Source: Boesenbergia rotunda (Eukaryota; Streptophyta; Magnoliopsida; Zingiberales; Zingiberaceae). From it: a stretch of 64,000 nucleotides of DNA. The notes under the pieces were generated by a model. It did not search any database. It was given only the letters and a program-made list of their open reading frames with translations, and was not told the DNA's origin. The position numbers and the translations under genes are program-made. The stretch spans positions 915,124 to 979,123 of the forward strand of contig JAGFNQ010001114.1 of assembly GCA_024364735.1 (NCBI GenBank). Reading direction: 5' to 3'. Position 1 is the stretch's first letter; every line of letters begins with the position of its first letter. Of the stretch, positions 11,792-23,098 are shown in pieces.

Positions 11792-12703
11792 AATGAACTT
11801 GGACACATTAGCCTTGAAAAAGGGTGCTTGATCCATTAGGGTGATACATTTGGGTCACTTGTGCTTGTGGCACATTGTTGAGCCATTAAAAGTATCAAAA
11901 TATCAAAACTAGACTAACTATGGGGGAGGCAAGTGTTTAATCAATGGACACTTTGCCAAAGATCATAGTTGGACATTTTAAAACTTTGAAAACCATTTCA
12001 TGCTTTATATATTTTGCCATGTTTTTCAAAGTCATATAATTGCAACTTTGGTTTCAAAATTTGATACAAAATGTAGTGTTTTTCAAAACTTTTGGATTTT
12101 TATCAAAAGTCATGCATGTTTGGAATTTTATATGGTTTAATATTTTTTTCTGATAGAGTATATCATTTCAAACATGCATGGAAAATTTTATAATTTTTGA
12201 AATTTTCTGGGAGTTTCTGAAATTTGACAGAAAAGATGAAATTTTAGGCACAGCTATTTTCAGCTGCTGTGAGAAAATTCAGAAATAAATTATTCTCACA
12301 TATGATGCCATAGGTTTGGGTTGCTCGAGGCAATTATTTTGATGGTGTCAAAGGGGGATAATAGGTGGTTTAAGTTAGAATTTTAACCTAGAATGGAGGG
12401 TTTAGGGTTTTATTTCTAACTTAGAAATTGAATGTATAGAAATGAAGAAGACATGGATTAATGGGGAGGTACCTCTTAGGTTCTGATATGTCTTATATTT
12501 TACATATTGTTGTTGTTAAGCGGTAACTTAACTTGGATTTAGATTAGAATTGAAAATGTGGAGAAGACATAGATTAAGGGGGAGGTTGCCTCTTAGGTTT
12601 ACTATGTCTCATGCTTTTTCAATTGCTATCTATTGTTGTTGCTTTTGCTACTGCTATTTATCTCTAACTTAAACATATTGTCACGCATCAAAAAGGGGGA
12701 GAT
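11792..12703 (+). other. Element D 3' non-coding tail
   Basis: Between the RNase H stop and the 3' LTR there are about 0.9 kb without a supported gene. It contains T-rich segments (TTTTCAAAACTTTTGG) and two similar GGGGAGGTxxCTCTTAGGTT blocks near 12460 and 12580. No envelope-like ORF is seen, although some SIRE-clade elements carry one in this position. It ends in the polypurine tract at 12690-12703. Confidence 0.7.
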
Positions 12704-13076
12704 TGTTGAGGCAATTGGCCCTTAAATGATTGGAAGATCATGGTTTTGATGTGTGGGCGAATAGGATTAAAGTTAGAGTGTTATGTTGTATTTGATTTGT
12801 GTGATTGAGTTTGCAGGACTTGGAGAATCACACTTGGTGAACCTATCCGAGGGACGAGAGCCGAGGGAGGAGAGCTCCAAGGGCAAGCCGGGAAGTGGAC
12901 TTCAAAGGGCACACATGAAGGGTGGCATGGAGGCAAGCCAAGGGAAGGCTTGTGTGCGCATCCGAGGGACGATAGCCAGAGGAAGAGGACTTCAAGGGGC
13001 GAGCCAAGGGAGCAGACCTGAAGGCACACGCGAAGGAGAAGGTTCGGAGTGGCTAGAGCTGAGCTGGGAGGCAGGG

Positions 13077-13272
13077 CAGTCGACTGGCCCAGAGGCAGGC
13101 AACTGCCAAAACCCACAGAAAGTTCGCAGCTTCGGACCAGTCGACTGGCCTTGGGGCACTTGACTGGTATACCCCAAAACTAGCCGTTGGCCAGCTGTTT
13201 GCTAGCCGTTGGCTAGCCGTTGGACGGTATTTAATGCCGGGCCAGTCGACTGCCCTCGGGGCAGTCGACTGG
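13077..13272 (+). repeat. Three paired CAGTCGACTG palindromes (element D LTR)
   Basis: Ten-base palindromes begin at 13077, 13138 and 13243, each followed exactly 19 bases later by a second copy at 13096 (degenerate, CAGGCAACTG), 13157 (degenerate, CACTTGACTG) and 13262 (perfect). The last pair extends to perfect 14-base arms, CCAGTCGACTGCCC and GGGCAGTCGACTGG, around a 3-base loop (13242-13272). The cluster ends about 40 bases before the TATA box, so a promoter or RNA-structure role is plausible but unproven. Confidence 0.85.
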
Positions 13273-13310
13273 TGCGAGACTGAACAGACTGCGAATCTGT
13301 CCTTTTCACC

Positions 13311-13319
13311 TATAAAAGG
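13311..13319 (+). promoter_or_regulatory. TATA box, element D LTR
   Basis: TATAAAAGG lies about 350 bases before the LTR end, downstream of the palindrome cluster, and is a good match to the plant consensus. It probably drives transcription of the element. Confidence 0.65.
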
Positions 13320-13683
13320 AGTTCCTCGTTACACGTGTATGTACAGTTCCATACAGTAACGAAGTGCTGCCCAATTGTAGAGTGATCTTTGCTTCCTCCA
13401 TCATATTTCTACATCTGTAAAGAGGAAGCATTTGCTATAAATGTTTCTCCACCTGAAGGAGACTTTTAGATAGTGAAAAGTGGTGCTCGTAGCGTGGATC
13501 CTTGGATTAGTCATCCATCTGGGTGGATACCAAGTAAAAGAACTTTGTTAGCATTGTTATTTCTTTTGCATATTATTTCCGCTGCGCTAACATCTTTTTA
13601 GAGATCAAAACAATCAAAGAAAGTAAATTCACCCCCCCTCTGCACACCTACACCGATCCTTCAAATAAGATACTGGAAATTTT

Positions 13684-14472
13684 TTAGAAAAAATCGGCAT
13701 TTGGAGTGTTTAAACTTGAAACAACCTCTTCATTCCTCAAAGTTATCACATAATCATACCCCTTAAAATTTTGAGGAGGTTGAGAAGGTGATTGGCTTGA
13801 TTCTTGGGTTTGCATTTGATTTATTCCACTAACCAATTGTCTCATGTGCCTCTCAATGTTTTGAAGCGCAGAATCATACTCTTGTTGTTGTAAACTTCGT
13901 TGTTGTATGATTTGTTACATAATCTCCCCAAGCTTTTGTTGTTGAGCCTCAAGCTCACTAGAATCCTCAAAGTCTCCTTGATGAGCATGGAACTCTTGTT
14001 GGTCTTGAAAGTATTCATTAGGTTGCTCAAAATCATAACTAGGCTGTGAATTCTGAAAATAAAGTTGTTGGGGCTGATTAGATTGTTGATTTGGCCGCTG
14101 GAATTGTTGAAAATTGGGCTGGAAACTTGGCTGAAACTGTTGAAAATTATAGCTCTGAAAATTCTAGTTCTGAGGTTGAAATTGTTGTGGTGAGGGCTGA
14201 AATTGTGGAGGTTGGAAACTCTGATTGTATGGTTGAAAACCCTGCTGATTAGGATTGTAACCTTGCTGAAAATTCGGATAGGGCTGCTGAAATGCTTCAG
14301 AATGCTGCTGGAAACTCTGAATAGGTTGCTAAAATTGTTGGTTTGGATGCTGAAAATCTTGATAAGGCTAGAATGGTTGAAAATTTTGCTGAAAATTTTG
14401 GAATTGAGAATAGGGTTGCTGAAAATTCTGACAAGGTTGCTGAAAGTTCTGAAAATACTGATATTCTGCCAT
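13684..14472 (-). pseudogene. E0 ORF1: Q/N/F-rich Gag-like protein
   Basis: The start ATG is at 14470-14472 and one frame of 263 codons runs to TAA at 13684, broken by a few TAG/TAA codons. The N-terminal two thirds is low-complexity, with units like NFQQP and FQPY made almost entirely of Gln, Asn, Phe, Pro and Tyr, a composition typical of prion-like domains. The end contains a short helical segment (QNIERHMRQLVSGI) and then DYVITLRNEEV. That resembles the AITLRSGK motif at the Gag C-terminus of Athila/Tat gypsy elements, which is why I call it Gag-like. There is no zinc knuckle. The longer open frames on either strand here are shadows. Confidence 0.65.
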
Positions 14473-14659
14473 GGAACTGCTTGAATGAATAGAAAAATTT
14501 TCAATAGCTTCTTAAACTCTTAAGATCACCACCTGCAACCCTGCCCACAAACAAACAAAAATGGCAGCAAATGTATACAAAAAGATAAAGCAAATGAGAA
14601 TAGAATCAAAGAATATAAATATTAAACACAAGCTTAAATTAAACAAACTCAACTAGTGA

Positions 14660-14684
14660 TTCCCCGGCAACGACGCCGAAAATT
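14660..14684 (-). other. E0 primer-binding site (tRNA-Asp)
   Basis: Read on the minus strand just inside LTR-a: TTTTCGGCGTCGTTGCCGGGGA. It is a two-mismatch version of the tRNA-Asp complement TGGCGCCGTTGCCGGGGA. Less mutated copies lie at 21355-21378 and 30042-30065. Confidence 0.8.
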
Positions 14685-16384
14685 TGATATTGCCCACAAC
14701 AGGGTGTCACAAATGAGCCTCAAATTTATATTTATAAACTGAAAACCCTTGGCTAACAAAGTTAAAGTGTAGTAGAGGGGCCTCAGGTCGTAATTTTCCA
14801 AGGACTAGTTGAATGAATGTTTAATACAAGCTTGAGAGTTATTTGCCATTTGATCTTTTGGGTTTTCTAGATAAAATGGGGGGTTTTGCGATAAGGAATG
14901 AAATAACAGAATAAAATGAAGGAGCTTAACTAAAGCTGAGAACAAATTAGGACATTGCAAGAACTAAATTTAATCTATTGGAAGAAACTAAGCAATTCGA
15001 TTTCAAACAATGGAATTGAAATTAAGGAACTAATTGCAGAAAGCTAATTGCAGGGAATTAATCGCAAGATAATGAAAACTAGATTGAAGCATTGCTTAAA
15101 ACTCGACTTAATGTGTAGAGGAACAAACTAGAACAATGTGAAGAAATACATGTTTTACCCAAAATAATCCTAATTAGAACACAAATCAGTTCCCAATCAA
15201 ACATCCCTTTGCCGTCACACAAAGGATGAGTTAGAAACCCTCTGAGCTCAAAAACCACTGAAGGAGAACTCCCAAGATCATCTTGCTGCGAATTGGCCTA
15301 CCTGATCGGTCACTGGACCGATCAGGTCTTCTTCTGATCGGTCACAGGACCGATCAGAGTCATCCCTGTCCGATCAAATGGTCCGATTAGTAAATGAAAT
15401 CTGTTCCCAATCTCTTCCTCCTCGATTGGCTGGCCGGCGATCGAGCTCCGAAACTATCAGAACCCCTTCGAGAACCCCTCTACGTTGCTTCGATAGCTCC
15501 GGACGACGGATACCAGCAGTCAATAAGGATCGATCGATGGAATCATCAGCTTCGGCGTGACCCTCACCTAACCTTCCAAAACCAATTTCAATTAGCAAAC
15601 TGAACAAGGAAATCTTACCTCGATGATCTGAAACTTGAGAAGAAAGGATCTGATGTTGGCCGCACGATCGGATGAAAAAAACTGATGCAAAAATGATGAA
15701 GAAACTGCGGAGAAAATGCGAAGAACACTCGACTCTGTGACACGCGACGACCACCCTCAGCGCGGAGAAGTTTCTGATTTAAATTCCCATTTGAAAATAT
15801 GGACAGCTGTGATTGTTCCGATCTTATCCAACGGTCGGATCTTCTCAGATCTGATCCAAACTTCCCAGATCTTGATCTGTGGCTCTGATATACTCCTCCT
15901 TGATATGAATCAATCAGATCTATGGCGGATGGCACAGATCTTCCCTTCTTTTGAATGGATGGTCTAGATCCTCTTGAGCTTGATCCAACGGTCAGATTGC
16001 TTCTGAATTGGATGAAATTTTCAGATCTTGATATGTGGTCTAGATTAACTTTAACTTGAGCTTGGATTGGTCAGCAGATGATAGATGGCTCAAATCTAGC
16101 CGTTTCTTGATGGGACGACCCACATTGATCCACCTCTTGATCCCCTTGATCCGGATCTAATTCTGGCTCAAGTTTGGTCCCATCTGATCTAGGTCCATGA
16201 TCATTTAAAGCCTACAAAATTAGATTCACATTTTAGTGCCAAAATATCTCAAATATATAAAGGTTTGAAAAGCTAAAATAGAGGTAATTCATGAAACCTT
16301 ATGTAAATGCAAACTTAAGCATATAATAATGGATCAAAATATGGATTTGAGAGCCTAAATTTATCAACAAAATGGTAATTATCA
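14685..16384 (-). repeat. E LTR-a (shared by E0 and E1)
   Basis: 1,700 bases with ends TGATATTGCCCAC and AATGGTAATTATCA. Left of it is the primer site of E0; right of it (16385-16392, ACTCCCCG) is the polypurine tract of E1 read in reverse. It therefore serves as 5' LTR of E0 and 3' LTR of E1. It contains two perfect CTGATCGGTC hairpins. The ORFs at 15374-15967 recur in LTR-b and LTR-c without coding-like conservation and are not called. Confidence 0.9.
15301..15357. repeat. Tandem CTGATCGGTC hairpins in LTR-a
   Basis: There are two perfect inverted repeats 33 bases apart. At 15301-15326, arms CCTGATCGGTC and GACCGATCAGG flank the loop ACTG. At 15334-15357, arms CTGATCGGTC and GACCGATCAG flank the loop ACAG. 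A weaker third copy follows at about 15368-15391. Equivalent sites are 22011-22067 in LTR-b and 30685-30741 in LTR-c, with one arm mismatch in the first hairpin of each. Confidence 0.9.
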
Positions 16385-18593
16385 ACTCCCCGACACTTAC
16401 CCTTGGGCGTCTCGCACAAGCTAACTAGTAAACTAAGATGTATCCCCCTAGATTATTTTCAATCATATTTAGAAGCAATTGAAAGGAAATTACCTAGGGT
16501 TGTAAATTCTCAAAAATCTAACACAATGAACTAGTATCTTGTCCTTAAATCAATAACTTATTATACTTCATCCTTCAAGACTCATTGAGATGAATTAAAC
16601 TCAAAAAAACCTTTCAAAAGGAGTTTTTGTGGCTCTCTTCCTAAATTCTACATTTTTGATGAAGTGGAGCTCACTCAATCACAGCATGGTTCTTGGACTA
16701 CTATAGGCTTGCTTATTATCTACTCTCCACCATCATTCTTGACTTGGGTCCACATCTACAAAGGTTTATTAGAACAAATTAAAGAAATACGAAATGAATA
16801 GAATGAAAGATAAGTGAAATGAATTTTGATACTAAAGATTAATGATAAAGAAAGTAAAAGAATATGGTATGATGAGAAAAATATGGTAAAGAACATGGCA
16901 TGAAAAGGAAATATGTAAAAGTAAGAGAGTGGAAGACTTGGACACTCAAAATTATTTCCCAATGCACTTTGTCCTCTCATGGTAGCCTCTAATGAATTCC
17001 GAGCCAAGGAGAATAAGAAACAGCTCATTTTGATGTAGAACTTGCTGAATTCTGTATTCTGTCCTGTGCTAACTCTGCTGATCGGTCCAAAGACCGATCA
17101 GAATTTACCTGATCATTCTGACTCTGCTCCTGAACGAACTGGACTGCTACTGATCTGTCCAGTGACCGATCAGACTCCTCTCTGATCGGTCTGGAGACCG
17201 ATCAGGCTCTGAACAGAAGCTGTCTCTACAAAATTCTGAGCTGTCTTCTGCCGATATTACTTCTCTTTCAATCAATACTACATCTCAAATTCAACTATCT
17301 CCTCATTCACATCTTCAAATACAAAAATCTAACCCATCACTTGATTTCCACTTCACAATTTCCTTTTCTTTTCTTTTGTTTTTCAGGTCCTCTTTTTTTT
17401 TCTTCTTCTTCTATGTAGCCGAATGGCTATCACTGTTTTTGCTTCCATTTTTACCATCTGCAATTCAGATTCTAGAGCTTCACTTCTTCACAACTTGGAA
17501 TGTATCTTCAATATTTGATTCAAAGAAACTTTTAACTTGATAACTCTCCTTGTTCTTATTATTTTCTGCCACTACCAAAGCTTGCAACCCCCTTTGAGCC
17601 AATTCATGCAACACAAACTTGATACAAAACTCATTCAAGTTGACACACATAGTATTGGTTCCGGTTCCTCTTCACATAGCAATAAAGAACTAAAAGCTTC
17701 ATTTGAGATTTAGCCTTGGCACATTTTGCTTGTGGATTGCCAAATACTCATATTTCTTCAAAATTTTGATATAATGCTTGCATCCTCCCCACACTTAAAC
17801 TTTTGTCCGTCTCGGCCAAAGTAACATCAAGAAACACACAATGTACCCAAGTCCATAGAGAATATGGTTATGAATACAGAAATAGGGAAGGAAAATGGAA
17901 TATAGAGTAGATCAACAACAAAATTGCAAAAATGATATGAGAAAGAAAATAAAGTGATTCACCTCTATAAATGTGGTCCAATCATAGAAATATAGTTTTG
18001 AAAGTACCTAAGCAAGTTGTAGAGTACAATCACATGTGTGTATCACAAAAATTTGGCTTATCTTCACTAGGTAAAAAAAATTCATCTCAAGTCATCAATC
18101 TAGAGTCCATAACTAAGTAGTACTCAAGCATCCAAGAATTTCATCCATTGTCTCAAATCCTAAGTTTTAACAACCAAATTTAATTTACTTTCAAGGGACT
18201 CTAAAATGATATAAGAAAATCTAGATGGATACATTTATTCCTAGTCATGCAAGAAACAAAGTGGCAAGAAGACTAACATGGTATCTACAATGACTCTTAT
18301 TCTCTCTACATTACTCAAGCAATTATTAACAAGAACTCATTTTAAATGAAAATTTTACTTTTAGAAAACATAAAAATGAAACATGCTATGAAATAAAATA
18401 CAAGAAGGAACAAACTCCCCTTTATTCCTGGTGGTTGGAGTCGATTAAGAAATAACCTCCATTCCGGTAGTGGAGGAGTTCGAGTGGTCGAGAGAGCATT
18501 CTTCATGTGATCAATGTCATGGTGCACTTCTCCCCCACACTTCAACTTCATCTAAATATGTTCTAGTGGACGGAGACGATTAAGGTACAAAAT
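16385..18593 (-). other. E1 3' non-coding region
   Basis: From the ORF2 stop to the polypurine tract there are 2.2 kb without a supported gene. Short open frames (16756-17028, 18342-18551) are not conserved in reading frame between E1 and E2. The region carries CTGATCGGTC hairpins at 17078-17205 and a polypyrimidine stretch near 17390-17415. Compared with E2, E1 has about 345 extra bases around 18415-18755, including two copies of a CGATTAAG/GGAGT block near 18440 and 18570. Confidence 0.75.
17078..17205. repeat. CTGATCGGTC hairpins upstream of the E1 3' LTR
   Basis: Three tetraloop hairpins. 17078-17101 has perfect 10-base arms and loop CAAA. 17150-17173 has one mismatch and loop CAGT. 17182-17205 has perfect arms and loop TGGA. 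They are the same hairpin type as in the LTR but outside it, about 0.7 kb internal to the 3' LTR. E2 has counterparts near 23794-23817, 23864-23887 and 23896-23919. Confidence 0.88.
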
Positions 18594-20374
18594 CTATTTA
18601 AGAGGTGGAGTGCTACGAGTTAAAGTAAGATCAACTCCCCCCTCTTGATGCTTTTTGGAAGTCCTTCCAGGAGGTTGGAATCTATTTAGTTGGAGCACCC
18701 ACTCCAGAATCCGACGACGCCCTGCAAAACCGTGCAATACCTCTCTCACGCGTGCAGGGTAAGAAAGAAATGAAATGCAATCAGTCTTTATATAGAATGT
18801 TTCCAGATATGCATCAAATCCAATAAAATCTATCTTAGGTACCTCCATGAGTTTTTCACAATTAGTATCCACAAAGGGTATATCAAGAAACTCATCACAA
18901 CCAATGAAATCAATTTTTGGTACCTCTATGGGGTTTTCACAATCAATTTCTACAAACGATGTTTCAAGAATTGCTTCAAAACTAACAAAATCAACTCTAG
19001 GTTCTTCTATGAATTTTTCACAATCAATCTCTACATAGGATGTATCGAGAAATGCATCACAGCCTACAAAATCAATTTTAGGTGCCTCTATGGAATTTTC
19101 ACAATTAATTCCTATAAGGGATGTGTCAAGAAATTCATCACTTTCAACAAAATCAACACTAGGTACCTCTATGGAATTTTCACAATCAATCTGTACATAA
19201 GATGTATCAAGAATTGCTTCACAGCTAATAAAATCAATTTTAGATACCTTTATGGGTTTTTCACAATTAATTTCTATGAAAGATGTATCAAGAAATTCAT
19301 CACAACCAATGAAATCAACACTAGGTACTTCTATGGATTTTTCATAATCAGTTTCTACATGGGATGTATCAAGAAATTCATCACATTTAACAAAATCAAC
19401 CCTAGGTACCTCTATTAATTTTTCACACTCAAGCTCTACACAAGATGTGTCAAGAATTGCTTCACATTCGACAAATTCAACCCTAGGTTCCTCTATAAAT
19501 TCTTCTAAAGAAATAGGAGAAATACTTACCTTATCATGCTGAAGAATAACTGGAGGTTCTACAAGAATAGATGTAACTATGGCTTCCTTCTGGTCATGTA
19601 AAGGCTCCACTTCAATCTCAAGTTCTGGTGGACATTCGACTAAGAAAGGTGATTTTTGGGTTTTTGCTTCCACCATGCAAGTCCCTACACTTTTATACTG
19701 ATCCTCTGAATCTTCTAATGTATCAATCAATGTTGGTGGTCCCTGGGGCTCAGTGCAATCTCCTACACCTATAGAATCATCTCCCAGGCATGCTTCATCA
19801 ACAGTATCTGCAACAACCATATTAGAAAAATTAGGACCAACAAAAAATATATCATCACAAATAAAAGATGAGAATGGTCCTGTAGAATTTCAGAATCGAA
19901 TTCAAGGCAGTCACAAGGTTTACTATCCCTCTCCTCCAATTCCTCCACAGCTAATGCATGCATAGCTTCCTCTGAACTAGAATCTCCTCTAACTATATCA
20001 AGTGAAGCTTTATCAACAATTATATCCGCCTCAACAACTTCAAATAAAATACCCATGCTAATGCTAGGAGGATCCTCTCTAGGGTGCTGAGAGAAGGGTA
20101 AAGAGACTTTTGGCTCCTCCTCTTGAGCTGAAAATTTTAGAAATGAACTATGATCAGGGATTTCAGGAGGAATAGCATTTTGGCTCCAAGGAATAGCTGC
20201 TGTAGGTGCCCTGATTTTTTTGATTTCGTCTTCTTCTTCCACCAAAATTGCAAGATCAATTGAAGAAGAGCTTAGGCTTACACTAGGGTCACTCTGAACT
20301 GGTATAGAATCAATTTTGGGGCTGTTTTGAGATGGAAAATAAGATACTGGAAATTTTTCAGAAAATATCGGCAT
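18594..20374 (-). pseudogene. E1 ORF2: acidic protein with nine 27-residue repeats, frameshifted
   Basis: ORF2 starts at ATG 20372-20374, overlapping the ORF1 end by 17 bases in another frame, and runs about 593 codons to 18594. One A is missing near 19853 compared with E2, so it reads as two pieces (20374-19769 and 19820-18594). The N-terminal part is acidic and Ser-rich (LAILVEEEDEIKK). Between 19493 and 18765 lie nine tandem 27-residue units of the pattern EVPxxDFxxCDEFLDTSxVExxCExxI, some with CEAILDTS. The tail contains NRFQPPGRTSKK. I recognise no enzyme domain; its role is unknown, and presumably structural or regulatory for the element. Confidence 0.65.
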
Positions 20375-21168
20375 TTGGAGTGTTTATACTTGAAACAACC
20401 TCTTCATTCCTCAAAGTTATCGCATAATCATACCCCTTAAATTTTTGAGAAGGTTGAGAAGGTGATTGGCTTGATTCTTGGGTTTGCATTTGATTCATTC
20501 CACTAACCAATTGTCTCATGTGTCTCTCAATGTTTTGAAGCGCAGAATCATATTCTTGTTGTTGTAAACTTCGTTGTTGTATGATTTGTTCCATAATCTC
20601 CCCAAGCTTTTATTGTTGAGCCTCAAGCTCACTAGAATCCTCAAAGTCTCCTTGATGAGCATGGAACTCTTGTTGGTCTTGAAAGTATTCATTAGGTTGC
20701 TCAAAATCATAACTAGGCTGTGAATTCTGAAAATAAAGTTTTGGGGCTGATTAGATTGTTGATTTGGCTGCTGGAATTGTTGAAAATTGGGCTGGAAACT
20801 TGGTTGAAACAACTGAAAATTATAGCTCTGAAAATTCTGGTTCTGAGGTTGAAATTGTTGTGGTGAGGGCTGAAATTGTGGAGGTTGAAAACTCTGATTG
20901 TGAGGTTGAAAACACTGATTTTATGGTTGAAAACCCTGCTGATTAGGATTGTAACCTTGTTGAAAATTCGGATAGGGCCGTTGAAATGCTTGAGAATCCT
21001 ACTGGAAACTCTGAATAGGTTGCTGAAATTATTGGTTTGGTTGTTGAAAATCTTGATAAGGCTAGAATGGTTGAAAATTTTGCTGAAAATTTTGGAATTG
21101 AGAATAGGGTTGCTGAAAATTCTGACAAGGTTGCTGAAAATTCTGAAAATATTGATATTCTGCCTTGG
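20358..21168 (-). pseudogene. E1 ORF1: Q/N/F-rich Gag-like protein, start codon lost
   Basis: Same protein as at 13684-14472. The ATG is replaced by AAG (the plus strand reads GCCTTGG at 21162, where the others read GCCATGG), and small deletions shift the frame (for instance AAGTTTTGGGG near 20737, where the others have AAGTTGTTGGGG). The C-terminal 78 codons from 20594 are open and end NTPNADIF, overlapping the ORF2 start. Longer open frames at 20713-21198 are the other-frame shadow of the Gln-rich repeats. Confidence 0.6.
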
Positions 21169-21354
21169 AACTGCTTGAATGAATAGAAAAATTTTCAATA
21201 GCTTCTCAAACTCTTAAGATCACCACCTGCAGTTCTGGCCACAAACAAACAAAAATGGCAGCAAATGTATAAAAAAAGATAAACCAAATGAGAATAAAAT
21301 CAAAGAATATAAATATTAAACACAAGCTCAAATTAAACAAACTCAACTAGTGAT

Positions 21355-21378
21355 TCCCCGGCAACGGTGCCAAAAATT
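21355..21378 (-). other. E1 primer-binding site (tRNA-Asp)
   Basis: On the minus strand, just after LTR-b, it reads TGGCACCGTTGCCGGGGA, one base off the plant tRNA-Asp complement. This site, rather than the initiator-Met site of all other elements here, separates E from the chromovirus and copia families in the window. Confidence 0.85.
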
Positions 21379-23098
21379 TGATATTGCCCACAACAGGGTG
21401 TCACGAATGAGCCTCAAATTTAGATATTTATAAACTGAAAACCCTTGGCTAACAAAGTTAATGTGTAGTAGAGGAGCCTCAGGTCGTATTTTTCCAAGGA
21501 CTAGTTGAATGAATGTTTAATACAAGCTTGAGAGTTATTTGTCGTTTGATGTTTTTGGTTTTCTAGATAAAATGGGGGTTTTTGCGATAAGGAATGAAAT
21601 AACAGAATAAAATGAAGGAACTTAACTATAGCAGAGAACAAATTAGGAAATTGCATGAACTAAATTTAATCTATTGGAAGAAACTAAGCAATTCGATTTC
21701 AAACAATGGAATTGAAATTAAGGCACTAATTGTAGGGAATTAATTGCAGAAAGCTAATTGCAGGGAATTAATGGCAAGATAATGAAAACTAGATTGAAGC
21801 ATTGCTTAAAACTCGACTTAAAGTGTAGGTGAAAAACTAGAACAATGTGAAGAAATACATGTTTAACCCAAAATAATCCTAATTAGAACATCAAATCAGT
21901 TCCCAATCAATCTTCCCTTTGCCGTCACACAAAGGATGATTTAGAAACCCTCTGAGCTCAAAAACCACTGAAGGAGAACTCCCAAGATCAACGTGCTACG
22001 AATTGGCCTACCTGATCGGTCACTGGACCGATTAGGTCTTCTTCTGATCGGTCACGGGACCGATCAGAGTCATCCCTGTCCGATCAAATGGTCCAATTAG
22101 TGAATGAAATCTATTCCCAATCTCTTCCTCTTCGATTGGTTGGCCGACGATCAAGCTCCGAAACTATCAGAACACCATCGAGACCCCCTCTACATTGCTT
22201 CGATAGCTCCGGACGACGGATACCAGCAGTCAACGAGGATTGATCGATGGAATCAGCAGCTTCGGTGAGACCCTCACCTAAACTTCCAAAACCAATTTTG
22301 ATTAGCAAACTGAACAAGGAAATCTTACCTCGATGATCTGAAACTTGAGAAGAAAGGATCTGATGTTGGCCGCGCGATCGGATGAAAAAAACTGATGTAA
22401 AAATGATGATGAAACTGCGGAGAAAACGGGAAGAACACTCGACTCTGTGACATGCGACGACCACCCTCAGCGCGGAGAAGTTTCTGATTTAAATTCCCAT
22501 TTGAAAATATGGACTGCTGTGATTGTTCCGTTCTTATCGAACGGTCAGATCTTCTCAGATCTGATCCAAACTTCCCAAATCATGATCTGTGGCTCTGATC
22601 TACTCCTCCTTGATTTGAATCAATCAGATCTACGGCGGATGGCTCAGATCTTCCCTTCTTTTGAATGGATGGTCTAGATACTCTAGAGCTTGATCCAACG
22701 GTCAGATTGCTTCTGATTTGGATGAAATTTTCAGATCTTGATATATGGTCTAGATTAACTTTAACTTGAGCTTGGATTGGTCAGCAGATGATAGATGGCT
22801 CAAATCTAGCCATTTCTTGATGGGACGACTCACATTGATCCACCTCATGATCCCCTTGATCCGGATCCAATTCTGGTTCAAGTTTGGTCCCATCTGATCT
22901 AGGTCCATGATCATTTAAAGCCTACAAAATTAGATTCATATTTTAGTGCCAAAATATCTCAAATATATAAAGGTTTTAATCAAAAGCTAAAATAGAGGAA
23001 ATTCATGAAACCTTAAGTAAATGCAAACTTAAGCATATAATAATTGATCAAAACATGGATTTGAGAGCCTAAATTTATCAACAAAATGGTAATTATCA
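21379..23098 (-). repeat. E LTR-b (shared by E1 and E2)
   Basis: 1,720 bases, TGATATTGCCCAC to AATTATCA. It is the 5' LTR of E1 (primer site on its left) and the 3' LTR of E2 (polypurine tract ACTCCCCC at 23099, read in reverse). It is mostly identical to LTR-a and LTR-c. A 24-base tract near 21725 (AATTGCAGGGAATTAAT) is duplicated relative to LTR-a. Hairpins at 22011-22067. Confidence 0.9.

Larger units (their letters stand above)
8427..13663 (+). mobile_element. Element D: Ty1/copia (SIRE-like) retrotransposon, 5' end missing
   Basis: Gag C-terminus, protease, integrase, RT and RNase H are followed by a 0.9-kb non-coding tail, a polypurine tract (AAAAAGGGGGAGAT, 12690-12703) and a 3' LTR (12704-13663). 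The 5' LTR and most of gag are absent: sequence begins inside gag directly after the end of element A's LTR. On the right it interrupts the E-family internal region: GATGGAAAATAAGATACTGG in E1 is cut here just before AATAAGATACTGG. D therefore inserted into E, and A lies at or in D. Confidence 0.9.
12704..13663 (+). repeat. Element D 3' LTR
   Basis: It starts TGTTGAGGCAATTGGCCC after the polypurine tract and ends in ACCGATCCTTCA, 960 bases. Its start resembles the LTRs of element C (TGTTGGAGCAATCGGCCC). Near the end is the CACCCCCCCTCTGC tract also found in C. It carries three pairs of CAGTCGACTG-like palindromes upstream of the TATA box. The short ORFs on both strands are not credible genes. 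Confidence 0.9.

Noticed and set aside
13842..14504. A 220-codon minus-strand ORF rich in Ile, Phe, Asn and Ser (also at 20713-21198 and 29350-29886)
   Set aside because: It is the neighbouring frame of the Gln-rich ORF1 repeats. ORF1 explains the start ATG, the C-terminal ITLR motif and the overlap with ORF2, while this frame has no motif.
15374..15967. Several overlapping ORFs in the E LTR (also 22111-22677 and 30758-31351)
   Set aside because: They lie in LTR sequence on both strands, vary in length between copies and have no domain. Opening by chance is likely.
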